NCBI RefSeq assembly: GCF_000379825.1
Contig: NZ_KB903818.1
Coordinates: 1-38,245 of the forward strand
DNA: 38,245 nt
From: Longispora albida DSM 44784
Lineage (GTDB): Bacteria; Actinomycetota; Actinomycetes; Mycobacteriales; Micromonosporaceae
Direction of reading: 5' to 3'
The notes beneath the pieces were generated by a model. That model had not been told where the DNA came from. It saw nothing but the letters and a program-made list of their open reading frames with translations, and made no database searches. Positions 17,865 to 25,658 of this stretch are shown in pieces; positions within the stretch are counted from its first letter, which is position 1; the number at the start of each line of letters is the position of its first letter. The translations under genes and the position numbers were made by a program.

Positions 17865-18296
17865 TTACTTCGTGACGACGAAGGTCTGGGCCGCCGACTC
17901 CGTGATCGTGGTGCCGTTGATCGTGAACAGCCGGAGGGTGTGCTCGCCGGCCGGGAGTACCCCGTCCGTCCGGCCCACCATCCGGCAGCCCTTGAGGTCG
18001 GTGAGCGCGGCGTAGTCGAGCTTGCCCCGGGCCGCGCTGACCTTCTTGTTCGCGTCCATCGTCAGCTGCTCGGCGTCGATCGCCACGATGTACTGCCCGA
18101 CCGGCCCGGTGACGGCCCACTCGATGTCGTCACCGGACGGGACCTGCTTCTCGCGGACGTGGACGGCCAGCTTGTCGCAGCTGGCCTCCGGCGCCCAGTT
18201 CCGGCCGGCCTTGAGCCAGAGCACGGCACCGATGCCGAGCAGCAGCAGGGCGAACATGATGACGTACTTCGGCTTGCGCAGCCGGGACCAGATCAT
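17865..18296 (-). CDS. Small membrane-anchored protein of unknown function, coupled to etfD
   Basis: A 143-residue protein with one membrane helix near the N-terminus (YVIMFALLLLGIGAVLWL, about residues 11-28) and a soluble, probably extracytoplasmic domain with two cysteines (EASCDKLAVHV; LKGCRMVGR). The domain reads like an immunoglobulin-type or beta-sandwich fold (TLRLFTINGTTITESAAQTFVV), which is a guess. No family is recognised. The ATG overlaps the stop of the EtfD homologue by 4 bp (18293-18296), so the two are co-translated. It may be an accessory or assembly factor for that membrane oxidoreductase. Confidence 0.75.
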   Translation of the reverse strand: MIWSRLRKPKYVIMFALLLLGIGAVLWLKAGRNWAPEASCDKLAVHVREKQVPSGDDIEWAVTGPVGQYIVAIDAEQLTMDANKKVSAARGKLDYAALTDLKGCRMVGRTDGVLPAGEHTLRLFTINGTTITESAAQTFVVTK

Positions 18297-20449
18297 GAGG
18301 CCGGTGCCCCCTCGGACGGCTTGATCGAGCGGAGCAGGACGGTCGCCACGTCCACGACCTCGACGGCCTCGGCAGCCTCACCGGCGGCCTTCTTGCCGGT
18401 CACGCCGTCGCCGAGCATCGTGAAGCAGAACGGGCAGCCGACGGCGATGGTCTGCGCGCCGGTGCCGATGGCTTCCTCGACCCGGTCGACGTTGATCCGC
18501 TTGCCGATCGTCTCTTCCATGAACATCCGGGCGCCGCCGGCCCCGCAGCAGAACGAGCGCTCCGAGTTACGCGGCATCTCGGTGAGCGGGGCGATCGAGC
18601 CCAGCACCTCGCGCGGCGGGGCGAAGACCCGGTTGTGCCGGCCGAGGTAGCACGGGTCGTGGTAGGTGAGCCCGCCCTCGATCGGGACGACCGGGGTGAG
18701 CTTGCCGGTGGAGACGAGGTGGCTGAGCAGCTCGGTGTGGTGGACGACCTCGTACTTGCCGCCCAGCTCCGGGTACTCGTTGCCGATCGTGTTGAAGCAG
18801 TGCGGGCAGGTGGCGACGATCTTCTTGACGCCGGCCTCGTTGAGCGTCTCGACGTTCTGCTGGGCGAGCATCTGGTACAGGAACTCGTTGCCGATCCGGC
18901 GGGCCGGGTCACCCGTGCAGCCCTCGCCGTTGCCGAGGATCGCGAAGGACACGCCGGCCTCGTGGAGCAGGGTCGCTACGGCGCGGGTCGTCTTCTTGGC
19001 CTTGTCCTCCAGCGCGCCGGCGCAGCCGACCCAGAAGAGGTACTCGAACTCGGTCTCGCCGTCGACGCGGGGTACCTCGAAGTCGAGGCCCTTCGTCCAG
19101 TCCTCGCGGGAGTTGGGGTTGGCGCCCCACGGGTTGCCCTTGTTCTCCAGGTTCTTGAGCATGACGCCGGCTTCGCTGGGGAAGTTCGACTCGATCATGA
19201 CCTGGTACCGGCGCATGTCGACGATGTGGTCGACGTGCTCGATGTCGACGGGGCACTGCTCGACGCACGCGCCGCACGTGGTGCACGACCACAGCACGTC
19301 GGGGTCGATCACGCCCATGACGTCCTCGCCGCCGATCAGCGGGCGGTCGGCCTCGGCGAGCGCGAGCACGTTGACGCCTGCCAGCTGTTCGGCGGTGCCC
19401 TGCTCCTCGCCCATCAGGTCCTTGCCGCCGCCGGCCAGCAGGTACGGAGCCTTGGCGTACGCGTGGTCGCGGAGGGAGGTGATGAGCAGCTTCGGGGACA
19501 GCGGCTTGCCGGTGTTCCAGGCGGGGCACTGCGACTGGCAGCGGCCGCACTCGGTACAGGTGGAGAAGTCGAGCAGGCCCTTCCAGGTGAAGTCCTCGAC
19601 CCGGCCGACGCCGAACAGGTCCTTCTCCGGGTCTGCCTCCTCGAAGTCGAGGACCTTGCCGCCGGACATGACGGGCTTGAGCGCGCCGAGCGCGACGCCG
19701 CCGTCGGCCTTCTTCTTGAAGAAGATGTTGAAGAACGCGGCGAACCGGTGCCAGGCCACGCCCATCGTCAGGTTCTTCGAGATGACGATGAAGAAGATCC
19801 ACGACACCAGGAGCTTGATCAGCGCGATGATCGTGACCATCGTCAGCGCGCCCTTGGACGGCAGGATCGCGCCGAGGCCGTGGGAGATCGGCGCGGACCA
19901 GGTCGGGTACGGGAAGTGGCCTGCCGCGTCCTTGAAGCCACGGATCAGCAGGATGCAGACGCCGATCATGGTGATGGTGAACTCGACGTAGTACGCCTGG
20001 CCCATCGCCGAGCCACGGAACCGCGACTGGGCCTTGCGCCGGTTGACCTGGCGGACCACGGTCAGGGCGACGATGCAGATGATCAGGGCGGTCGCGATGA
20101 ACTCCATCGCCAGCCCGTACGGAGCCCAGCCGCCGATGATCGGCAGCTCGAACTCGGGGTTGACCACCTCGCCCATCGCCTCGGCCACCGTGAAGGCGAG
20201 CGAGAAGAAGCCGACGAAGACGAACCAGTGTGCGACGCCGATCCACGTCCACTTGAGCATCCTGGTGTGCCCGAGGGTCTCGCGCAGCGTCGTGGCGACG
20301 CGCTGCGGGATCGAGTCCGTCCTGGTCGGATCGGGCTGGCCGAGCCTGACGATCTTGATCATCGACCCGACGGCGCGGGCGAACATCACGATTGCCACCA
20401 CGGTCACGCCAATCGCGATACTCGTGGCCACGATCTGTACGGCACCCAT
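18293..20449 (-). CDS. etfD: Membrane (Fe-S) oxidoreductase, EtfD-like
   Basis: A 718-residue protein with about six membrane helices (residues 1-230, NarI-like with haem-type histidines), a two-cluster ferredoxin domain and two C-terminal CCG domains. The ferredoxin motifs are CTECGRCQSQCPAW and CTTCGACVEQCPVD. The CCG parts are GCAGALEDKAKK with TCPHCFNTIGNEY, and DPCYLGRHN with FCCGAGGARMF and GCPFCFTMLG. This architecture matches EtfD of Mycobacterium tuberculosis (Rv0338c) and FadF-type proteins, which pass electrons from ETF, reduced by acyl-CoA dehydrogenases, to menaquinone. ATG 20449 has GAGGAGG 9 nt upstream. A palindromic TTACT-AGCG-AGTAA operator sits 24-37 bp before the start, matching the one at fadE5. 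A small membrane protein gene overlaps its end. Confidence 0.9.
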   Translation of the reverse strand: MGAVQIVATSIAIGVTVVAIVMFARAVGSMIKIVRLGQPDPTRTDSIPQRVATTLRETLGHTRMLKWTWIGVAHWFVFVGFFSLAFTVAEAMGEVVNPEFELPIIGGWAPYGLAMEFIATALIICIVALTVVRQVNRRKAQSRFRGSAMGQAYYVEFTITMIGVCILLIRGFKDAAGHFPYPTWSAPISHGLGAILPSKGALTMVTIIALIKLLVSWIFFIVISKNLTMGVAWHRFAAFFNIFFKKKADGGVALGALKPVMSGGKVLDFEEADPEKDLFGVGRVEDFTWKGLLDFSTCTECGRCQSQCPAWNTGKPLSPKLLITSLRDHAYAKAPYLLAGGGKDLMGEEQGTAEQLAGVNVLALAEADRPLIGGEDVMGVIDPDVLWSCTTCGACVEQCPVDIEHVDHIVDMRRYQVMIESNFPSEAGVMLKNLENKGNPWGANPNSREDWTKGLDFEVPRVDGETEFEYLFWVGCAGALEDKAKKTTRAVATLLHEAGVSFAILGNGEGCTGDPARRIGNEFLYQMLAQQNVETLNEAGVKKIVATCPHCFNTIGNEYPELGGKYEVVHHTELLSHLVSTGKLTPVVPIEGGLTYHDPCYLGRHNRVFAPPREVLGSIAPLTEMPRNSERSFCCGAGGARMFMEETIGKRINVDRVEEAIGTGAQTIAVGCPFCFTMLGDGVTGKKAAGEAAEAVEVVDVATVLLRSIKPSEGAPAS

Positions 20450-20472
20450 CGCCCCACACCCTCCTCGCCTTG

Positions 20473-20491
20473 TTACTAGCGAGTAATGTTA
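20473..20491 (-). promoter_or_regulatory. etfD promoter with palindromic operator (TTACT-N4-AGTAA)
   Basis: TTACTAGCGAGTAA (20473-20486) is a 5-bp-arm inverted repeat with a 4-nt centre, the same layout as the fadE5 operator at 7334-7347. A -10-like TAACAT (minus strand, 20491-20486) directly precedes it, so a bound protein would cover the transcription start. The shared site suggests common control of fatty-acid oxidation genes. Confidence 0.6.
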
Positions 20492-20575
20492 CGTCCTCCG
20501 CAGTCACCATAGCCGCCGCCCGGCCGTTAATTTCTCCGGACGCTCCCACCGGGGGCTGGCTGAGGGGGATCGGCC

Positions 20576-22090
20576 GTGCGGGTTCACTGTGTGCTGCTGA
20601 CCGCGGCGCTGGTGCTCATCGGCCCAGCGCCTGCCCTGGCCAGGCCGGATGCCGTCACCGGGCTGGTTTTCCAGGATCTCGACTTCGACGGTGTACGCGA
20701 CAATGCTGACCCACCGTTACCCGGCCTCACCGTCACCGCCGCCAACCGCGAGGGCCACCGGGTAGCCACGGCGCAGACCGGGCCGGACGGCCGTTTCACG
20801 TTCACGGCGCGCGGCCCGCTGCGGGTGCTGTTCGGGCCACCGCCACGCGGGTTCCACCCGGGGCCGCTCGGGCCGGACAACGGCGGTGAGCTGCAGTTCG
20901 TCAGCTCCGGTACCGAGATCAGGTACGCGGTGGCCGACCCCGGGACCTTCTGCCAGGGCGGAGCGCCCGTCGCGCGGGCGTGTGCGGGGAAGCCGTGGCT
21001 GATCGGGGACGCGGCTGGCAGCCGGTACGCGAAAAGTGAGATCGGGCCCGTCCGCCACCTGGCGTGGGCGGCGGACCGCAAGAAACTGATCAGCGCTTCC
21101 CCGGCTTTTCCGGGTCTCGTGCACGAGACCGATCCCGTGACCGGGGTCAGCACGGTGCTGGCCAGGCTGACCGGGCCGGTCGGCGGGCTGGCGGTGACCC
21201 CGGAGAACGAGATCTTCGTGATCGAGGGCCGCAGGCTGGTGGTCCTGGGCGCCGGGCAGCCCGCGCGGGTGCCGATCCCCGACCCGGGTTGCGCCGGCGC
21301 GAGCCCCCGGCCGGGCAGTATCGCCATCCGGCGGGCGGAAGTGCTGGTCACGATGCTGTGCGGCGGCCTGAACCCGGCCAGCTACGTCTACATCTTCGAT
21401 CCGGTCACCCGGACCTTCGACAGCACACCGCTGTCCGGCAAGCTCCCGGCGCTGAGCGCGGTGACCAGCCTGCTCGACCGGCCGGAGCTGCCGTCGGTGC
21501 CGATGTGCGCCGCCGCTCCGGTGGAGATCGGTAACCGCGTGTGGTGGGACCGGGACGGCGACGGCGTGCAGGACGCCGGAGAGCCCGGCGTACCCGGCCT
21601 GACCATCACCCTGCGTAACGGAAACCAGTCGGCGAAGACGCAGACCGACGCCGAGGGCCGGTACCTGTTCAGGGACCGCGACCTGCCCGCCGGGCTGGCC
21701 CGGCGCGCCACGTACAAGCTGACGGTCGAGTACACCCCGGCGCTCGCCGGTGCCGGGCTCGCGCCGCGCGGTGTGTCGGGCGGGCAGGCCGACTCGGTCG
21801 GAGAGCTGCCGGTACCGGGATTCATCGAGGCCGGCAACGCCCCCTTTGTTCACGTCAAAACTGGGCATTCAGGGCTGGCGATCCATCGGTACGACATCGG
21901 CATCGTCCCGCCGGGGCCGACCACGGCACCTGCGCCGGTCCCGACGTCGGCGGTGGAACTGAGCCCGGCGGCCGCAGCGTCCGAGCCGGTACGCCACAAG
22001 GAGCCGATCATCCTGACCGTCGGGGCGGCCATGCTGGCCCTCGGCTACCTGGCACTCACCCTCGTCCAGAAACGCCGTCACCCACAGTGA
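20576..22090 (+). CDS. Secreted, membrane-anchored protein with two SdrD B-like domains
   Basis: The 504-residue protein has a signal peptide (VHCVLLTAALVLIGPAPALA, cleavage near residue 23) and an N-terminal SdrD B-like domain (ITGLVF-type start, VFQDLDFDGVRDNADPPLPG). A central part (about 130-300) reads like beta-propeller strands (HLAWAADRKKLISAS, GGLAVTPENEIFVIEG, ASYVYIFDPVTRTF). A second SdrD B-like domain follows (IGNRVWWDRDGDGVQDAGEPGVPG, residue 320 on), then a Pro/Ala linker, one membrane helix (ILTVGAAMLALGYLALTL) and a basic tail (QKRRHPQ). The D-x-D-G-D-G-V loops should bind calcium. It is probably displayed on the surface; its ligand is unknown. The start is GTG 20576 with GAGGGGG 8 nt upstream. 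There is no sortase motif. Confidence 0.85.
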   Translation: MRVHCVLLTAALVLIGPAPALARPDAVTGLVFQDLDFDGVRDNADPPLPGLTVTAANREGHRVATAQTGPDGRFTFTARGPLRVLFGPPPRGFHPGPLGPDNGGELQFVSSGTEIRYAVADPGTFCQGGAPVARACAGKPWLIGDAAGSRYAKSEIGPVRHLAWAADRKKLISASPAFPGLVHETDPVTGVSTVLARLTGPVGGLAVTPENEIFVIEGRRLVVLGAGQPARVPIPDPGCAGASPRPGSIAIRRAEVLVTMLCGGLNPASYVYIFDPVTRTFDSTPLSGKLPALSAVTSLLDRPELPSVPMCAAAPVEIGNRVWWDRDGDGVQDAGEPGVPGLTITLRNGNQSAKTQTDAEGRYLFRDRDLPAGLARRATYKLTVEYTPALAGAGLAPRGVSGGQADSVGELPVPGFIEAGNAPFVHVKTGHSGLAIHRYDIGIVPPGPTTAPAPVPTSAVELSPAAAASEPVRHKEPIILTVGAAMLALGYLALTLVQKRRHPQ

Positions 22091-22166
22091 TCTGAGCCGT
22101 TGTACCTGACAGGTCTTTTGGCCTTCTGCGGATCAGGAGCGACCCGGAATCAGGTGTGAGACATCC

Positions 22167-22598
22167 ATGGATCAGTTCAGCAAGACCGTCCTGCCGGCCG
22201 CGGCGGAGTCCAACATCCCCAGCGTCACGCTGACCCGGCACATGCCGGCCTTCCGCCGCTGCGTCCACCCCTCGGACAGCGTCGTGCTGCTGGCGCCCTG
22301 CCGCAGGCCCGAGTACTCGCTGACCGGTGACTACCTGCTGTTGCTCACCAGGACGCGGCTGCTGGTGACCCGGCAGTCCCGGCTCTCCGGCAAGGTCACC
22401 CTGCACCTGGAGGCGCCGATCAGCGATCTCGACGACGTGGTCTGGCGTACCAACTCCAGCCGCTCGTCCGTCGAGTTCGCCGCCATGATCGGCGACACCC
22501 GGCACCGGTTCTGGATCTCCCGGCCGCGCTCCCGGCAGCTGTGGCGGGTCGACGCCCAGTTCAGCGGCCTGTTCCGGCCGGTACCGGTCGCCGCCTGA
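22167..22598 (+). CDS. Small cytoplasmic protein of unknown function
   Basis: A 143-residue protein with no signal peptide or membrane helix. The pattern of short strands (SDSVVLLAPCRRPEYS, DYLLLLTRTRLLVTRQSR, VTLHLEAPISDLDDVVWRT, SVEFAAMIGDTRHRFWIS) is reminiscent of a bacterial pleckstrin-homology-type barrel, but I recognise no named family. It is preceded by weak GGTGTGAG and ends 123 bp before the response regulator gene. It lies alone between the SdrD-like gene and the two-component system, so context gives no function. Confidence 0.7.
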   Translation: MDQFSKTVLPAAAESNIPSVTLTRHMPAFRRCVHPSDSVVLLAPCRRPEYSLTGDYLLLLTRTRLLVTRQSRLSGKVTLHLEAPISDLDDVVWRTNSSRSSVEFAAMIGDTRHRFWISRPRSRQLWRVDAQFSGLFRPVPVAA

Positions 22599-22721
22599 AC
22601 CTGCCAGGGCGGCCCTCCGCACAGTCTTTAACCGGATCCTGACACGGCGCGGCGATCATTCCGAACTTTTTCCGGACAGTCGCGTTACAGGAATCGCGTG
22701 CCAATCAGGCACCATGAGTCA

Positions 22722-23435
22722 ATGGGTAACGACACTCCAGGTAAAGGACTCGTGCTCGTCGTTGACGACGAGCGGCCGATTGCTGACCTGGTGCGTCTGT
22801 ACCTGACTCGCGAGGGCTTCGGCGTCCACACCGAGTACGAGGGCGAGGCCGCGCTGGCCGCAGCCCGCCGGATGCGCCCCATCGCCATCGTGCTGGACAT
22901 CGGCCTGCCCGGGCTCGACGGGCTGGAGATCTGCCGCAGGCTGCGCGAGGACGGCGACTGGACACCCGTCCTGTTCCTCACGGCCCGCGACGACGAGGTC
23001 GACCGGGTCGTCGGCCTGGAGCTGGGCGGCGACGACTACATCACCAAGCCGTTCAGCCCGCGTGAGCTGGTCGCCCGGATCCGTACCGTGCTGCGCCGCA
23101 CCGAGGGCCCGCCGAGCGCCGACAAGGTCCGCCAGGTCGGCACGATCCGGCTCGACAACGAGCAACGGCGCGTCTACTCCGGCGGGCAGGAGATCGCGCT
23201 GACCCCGACGGAGTTCGAGCTGCTGTCCCGGCTGATGAGCAGGCCGGGCCGGGTGTTCAGCCGGGAGGAGCTGCTCGCTTCCGTGTGGGGGTACGCGGCG
23301 CTGGCCGGCACCCGCACCGTCGACGTGCACGTGGCGCAGGTCCGCGGCAAGCTGGGCGACGCCAGCCCGATCCGTACCGTGCGGGGTGTCGGTTACTCGG
23401 TCGAGGCGACCCCACCGGAGCCCGCTGAGCGGTGA
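22722..23435 (+). CDS. OmpR/PhoB-family response regulator
   Basis: The 237-residue regulator has a receiver domain (about residues 8-120) and a winged-helix DNA-binding domain (about 140-230). The acidic pocket is in LVVDDERP, the phosphoacceptor Asp in IVLDIGLPGLDG, and the conserved Lys in DDYITKPFSPREL. The output domain shows IALTPTEFELLSRLMSRPGRVFSREELL and RTVDVHVAQVRGKLG...RTVRGVGYSV. ATG 22722 was chosen; GTG 22698 would add eight residues. CACCAT lies 6 nt before the ATG, so it may be leaderless. The histidine kinase gene starts 7 bp after its stop, making a standard two-component pair whose signal is unknown. Confidence 0.93.
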   Translation: MGNDTPGKGLVLVVDDERPIADLVRLYLTREGFGVHTEYEGEAALAAARRMRPIAIVLDIGLPGLDGLEICRRLREDGDWTPVLFLTARDDEVDRVVGLELGGDDYITKPFSPRELVARIRTVLRRTEGPPSADKVRQVGTIRLDNEQRRVYSGGQEIALTPTEFELLSRLMSRPGRVFSREELLASVWGYAALAGTRTVDVHVAQVRGKLGDASPIRTVRGVGYSVEATPPEPAER

Positions 23436-23442
23436 GTGAGCG

Positions 23443-25041
23443 GTGAGGTGGTCGGGATCGGGTCTGACGGCGCGAGCGCTGCTCGCGACGTTCAGCGTTG
23501 CCCTCGTCTCGATCCTGATGACCGCCATCGTCGCTATGCCGATCGGGTTGCGCGTGGCGCAGACCGAGGCCAAGAAGGTCCTGATGGCCAAGACCGAGAT
23601 CGCCATGTCGTTCATCCAGAACGCGCCGATGCCCGGCCAGGGCCAGGGAGCCGGTACCGGCCCGGGAACAGGTGACGGCAGCGGCCCGGGTGTCGGCGGC
23701 ACGGCACCGGGCACGGGATCGGGCACCGGCCCAGGTACCGGGCAGACCGCGGGGCCCGGCACCCGCCCGGGAGGCGGTCAGAGCCCCCGCCCCGGCGCAG
23801 GCCAGGCCACGTCACCCGGAGCGGGCCGTACACCTGGCCCGGCGGCCAGCCCGGGTACGGGTGGGAGTCCCAGCCCTGGCGCTGGGTCCGGCGTCGGCCA
23901 GATGCGGGAACGGAACCTGAAGCTGGGCCACCGGCTGCGGCTCACCGGCCTTGAGGTCGTCATGATCACGAACGGCGAGCCGGACACGACGGGCCTGCCG
24001 AAGAACATGATCCGCAAGGTGGCCAGCGGCGGGACGGTGGACTGCGAGACCGTCACGTTCCTCGACCGGCGCATGATCGCCGAGGGCCGCCCGCTGGAGA
24101 CTCCCGGCGACGGGATCATCATCCTGGAGAAGGCCGTCAGCGGTACCTCGCCAGAGGTCTGGGACCGGCTCTGGCTCGCCCTCGTGGCCGGCCTGGCCGC
24201 GAGCCTGGTGGCCGGGCTGCTGCTCGCCCGCAGGCAGGCCAAGCCGATCAGCGAGGCAGCCGCCGCCGCCCGGCGGATGTCCGGCGGTGACCGCACGGTC
24301 CGCCTGCCGGTCAAGCCGCCGAACGAGGTCGCCGACCTGGCCAGGGCGCTCAACGACCTCGCGGCGGCACTGTCCACAAGCGAGGGGCGGCAGCGCGAGT
24401 TCCTGCTGGGCGTCTCCCACGAGCTGCGGACGCCGCTGACGACGATCCGCGGGTACGCCGAGGCGCTGTCGGACGGCGTGATCACCGCCGACGACACCCC
24501 GGGCGCCGGCCGGACCATCCTCGGCGAGGCCGACCGGCTCGACCGCCTGGTGTCCGACCTGCTCTCCCTGGCGAGGCTGGAAGCCGCCGACTTCCCGGTG
24601 GAACTGGTGGCGGTCGAGCTCGGTTCCCTGATCACGGCGGCGGCGGAGGCCTGGCGGCCCCGGTGCGTCGACGCGGGGCTGGACCTGCGGGTCGAGACGC
24701 CCGACAGCCCGGTACTGGTCCGCACCGACCCTGGCCGCCTCCGCCAGGTCGTCGACATCCTGATCTCCAACGCTGTCCGGGCACTGCCGGACGGCGCCCC
24801 GCTCGTCCTGGCCGTCCGGCCCGGCACGCTGGAGGTCCGCGACGGCGGGCCGGGGCTGGCCGACGAGGACCTGGCGGTCGCGTTCGAGCAGGGTGTGCTC
24901 CAGGAGAAGTACCGCGACGTGCGCCAGACCGGCTCGGGCATCGGGCTGGCGCTGGCCGCCCGGCTGGTCCGCCGGATGGGCGCGGAGATCGAGGCTGGTC
25001 ACGCGGCCGAGGGCGGCGCACGCTTCACGATCCGGTTCTGA
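23443..25041 (+). CDS. Sensor histidine kinase with Gly/Pro-rich extracellular insert
   Basis: The 532-residue kinase is arranged as first helix (about 10-37), extracellular region (about 38-240), second helix (about 243-262), HAMP, HisKA and HATPase. The phosphoacceptor is His326 in LLGVSHELRTPLTTIRGYAEAL. The ATP-binding end shows ILISNAVRALPDG (N box), RDGGPGLAD and GSGIGLALAARLV. The N box keeps its Asn, and the domain looks active. The extracellular part contains about 89 residues (64-152) of almost pure Gly, Pro, Ser, Thr and Ala in repeats such as GTGPGTG and SPGAG. I know of no standard sensor domain of this kind. It may be a flexible linker or a wall-sensing segment. The start is GTG 23443, just after the response regulator stop. 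Confidence 0.9.
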   Translation: MRWSGSGLTARALLATFSVALVSILMTAIVAMPIGLRVAQTEAKKVLMAKTEIAMSFIQNAPMPGQGQGAGTGPGTGDGSGPGVGGTAPGTGSGTGPGTGQTAGPGTRPGGGQSPRPGAGQATSPGAGRTPGPAASPGTGGSPSPGAGSGVGQMRERNLKLGHRLRLTGLEVVMITNGEPDTTGLPKNMIRKVASGGTVDCETVTFLDRRMIAEGRPLETPGDGIIILEKAVSGTSPEVWDRLWLALVAGLAASLVAGLLLARRQAKPISEAAAAARRMSGGDRTVRLPVKPPNEVADLARALNDLAAALSTSEGRQREFLLGVSHELRTPLTTIRGYAEALSDGVITADDTPGAGRTILGEADRLDRLVSDLLSLARLEAADFPVELVAVELGSLITAAAEAWRPRCVDAGLDLRVETPDSPVLVRTDPGRLRQVVDILISNAVRALPDGAPLVLAVRPGTLEVRDGGPGLADEDLAVAFEQGVLQEKYRDVRQTGSGIGLALAARLVRRMGAEIEAGHAAEGGARFTIRF

Positions 25042-25062
25042 CCCTGGCATCAACATGGCCCG

Positions 25063-25086
25063 TGTACGTACAATTTCTTGTACGTA
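25063..25086 (+). promoter_or_regulatory. yefM-yoeB operator and promoter
   Basis: TACGTACAA-TTTC-TTGTACGTA (25065-25086) is a perfect 9-bp-arm inverted repeat. The left half is itself part of the palindrome TGTACGTACA (25063-25072). TACAAT (25069-25074), a good -10, is inside it. YefM operators of E. coli are also built on TGTACA-like cores, so autoregulation by the antitoxin is likely. Confidence 0.75.
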
Positions 25087-25102
25087 TGTGAGGGGGTGTG
25101 GC

Positions 25103-25354
25103 GTGAAGACGATGACCTACAGCGAGTCACGCAAAAACTATGCGGAAACGCTCAACTCGGTCGTAGAGGATCGGGAAGAGGTCGTCATTACCCGTGCAGG
25201 ACATGAACCAGTCGTCATCGTGTCCCTGGACGACTACCAGGCACTCAAAGAGCAGGCTTACCTCCTGCGCAGTCCGGCCAACGCCCGCCGTCTCATTGCG
25301 GCGATCGACAACCTTGAGCACGGTGGAGGCATCGTCCGGGAGCTGTCGGAGTGA
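25103..25354 (+). CDS. yefM: YefM-family antitoxin
   Basis: An 83-residue Phd/YefM antitoxin that binds and neutralises YoeB and, with it, represses its own promoter. The N-terminal DNA-binding half shows KTMTYSESRKNYAETLNSVVEDREEVVITRAGHEPVVIVSLDDYQALKE, the textbook family sequence. The acidic C-terminal tail (LEHGGGIVRELSE) would wrap the toxin. GTG 25103 has AGGGGG 6 nt upstream; ATG 25112 would remove three residues. The gene overlaps the toxin gene by 4 bp (GTGA), and a perfect operator palindrome lies 17 bp before the start. Confidence 0.93.
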   Translation: MKTMTYSESRKNYAETLNSVVEDREEVVITRAGHEPVVIVSLDDYQALKEQAYLLRSPANARRLIAAIDNLEHGGGIVRELSE

Positions 25355-25608
25355 AGCTGGTCTGGGATGAGCGTGCCTGGGACGACTATGTCTGGTGGCA
25401 GGAGCAGGACCGCAAGCTTGTCAGGCGGACCAACACTCTGATCAAGGACGTCGAGCGCAACGGCAATGAAGGCATCGGCAAGCCAGAGCCGCTGAAGCAT
25501 GGCTTTCACGGCTACTGGTCGAGGCGGATCACAGACGAACATCGTCTCGTCTACAAGGTGGAGGGTGACGAGATTCGTATCGCCCAGTGCAGGTACCACT
25601 ACGAATGA
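25351..25608 (+). CDS. yoeB: YoeB-family mRNA interferase toxin
   Basis: An 85-residue RelE-superfamily toxin that binds ribosomes and cuts mRNA at the A site when free of antitoxin. It is almost collinear with E. coli YoeB (84 residues), and the catalytic residues fall at the same numbers: Glu46 (KPEPLKH), Arg65 (DEHRLVY) and His83-Tyr84 (CRYHYE). It should therefore be active. The start is GTG 25351, overlapping the yefM stop by 4 bp, which keeps synthesis coupled. A hairpin (25612-25640) follows at once. The flanking genes are unrelated, so this is a lone chromosomal toxin-antitoxin unit. Confidence 0.94.
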   Translation: MKLVWDERAWDDYVWWQEQDRKLVRRTNTLIKDVERNGNEGIGKPEPLKHGFHGYWSRRITDEHRLVYKVEGDEIRIAQCRYHYE

Positions 25609-25611
25609 GTA

Positions 25612-25640
25612 CTGAGCCCGCCGCATAGCGACGGGCTCAG
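25612..25640. terminator. Hairpin between yoeB and the convergent esterase-lectin gene
   Basis: CTGAGCCCG (25612-25620) pairs with CGGGCTCAG (25632-25640) in a 9-bp perfect stem with an 11-nt loop. It follows the yoeB stop and also lies 19 bp past the end of the minus gene, so it may stop transcription from both sides. There is no T run. Confidence 0.65.
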
Positions 25641-25658
25641 ATTCAGCAGACAGTACGG

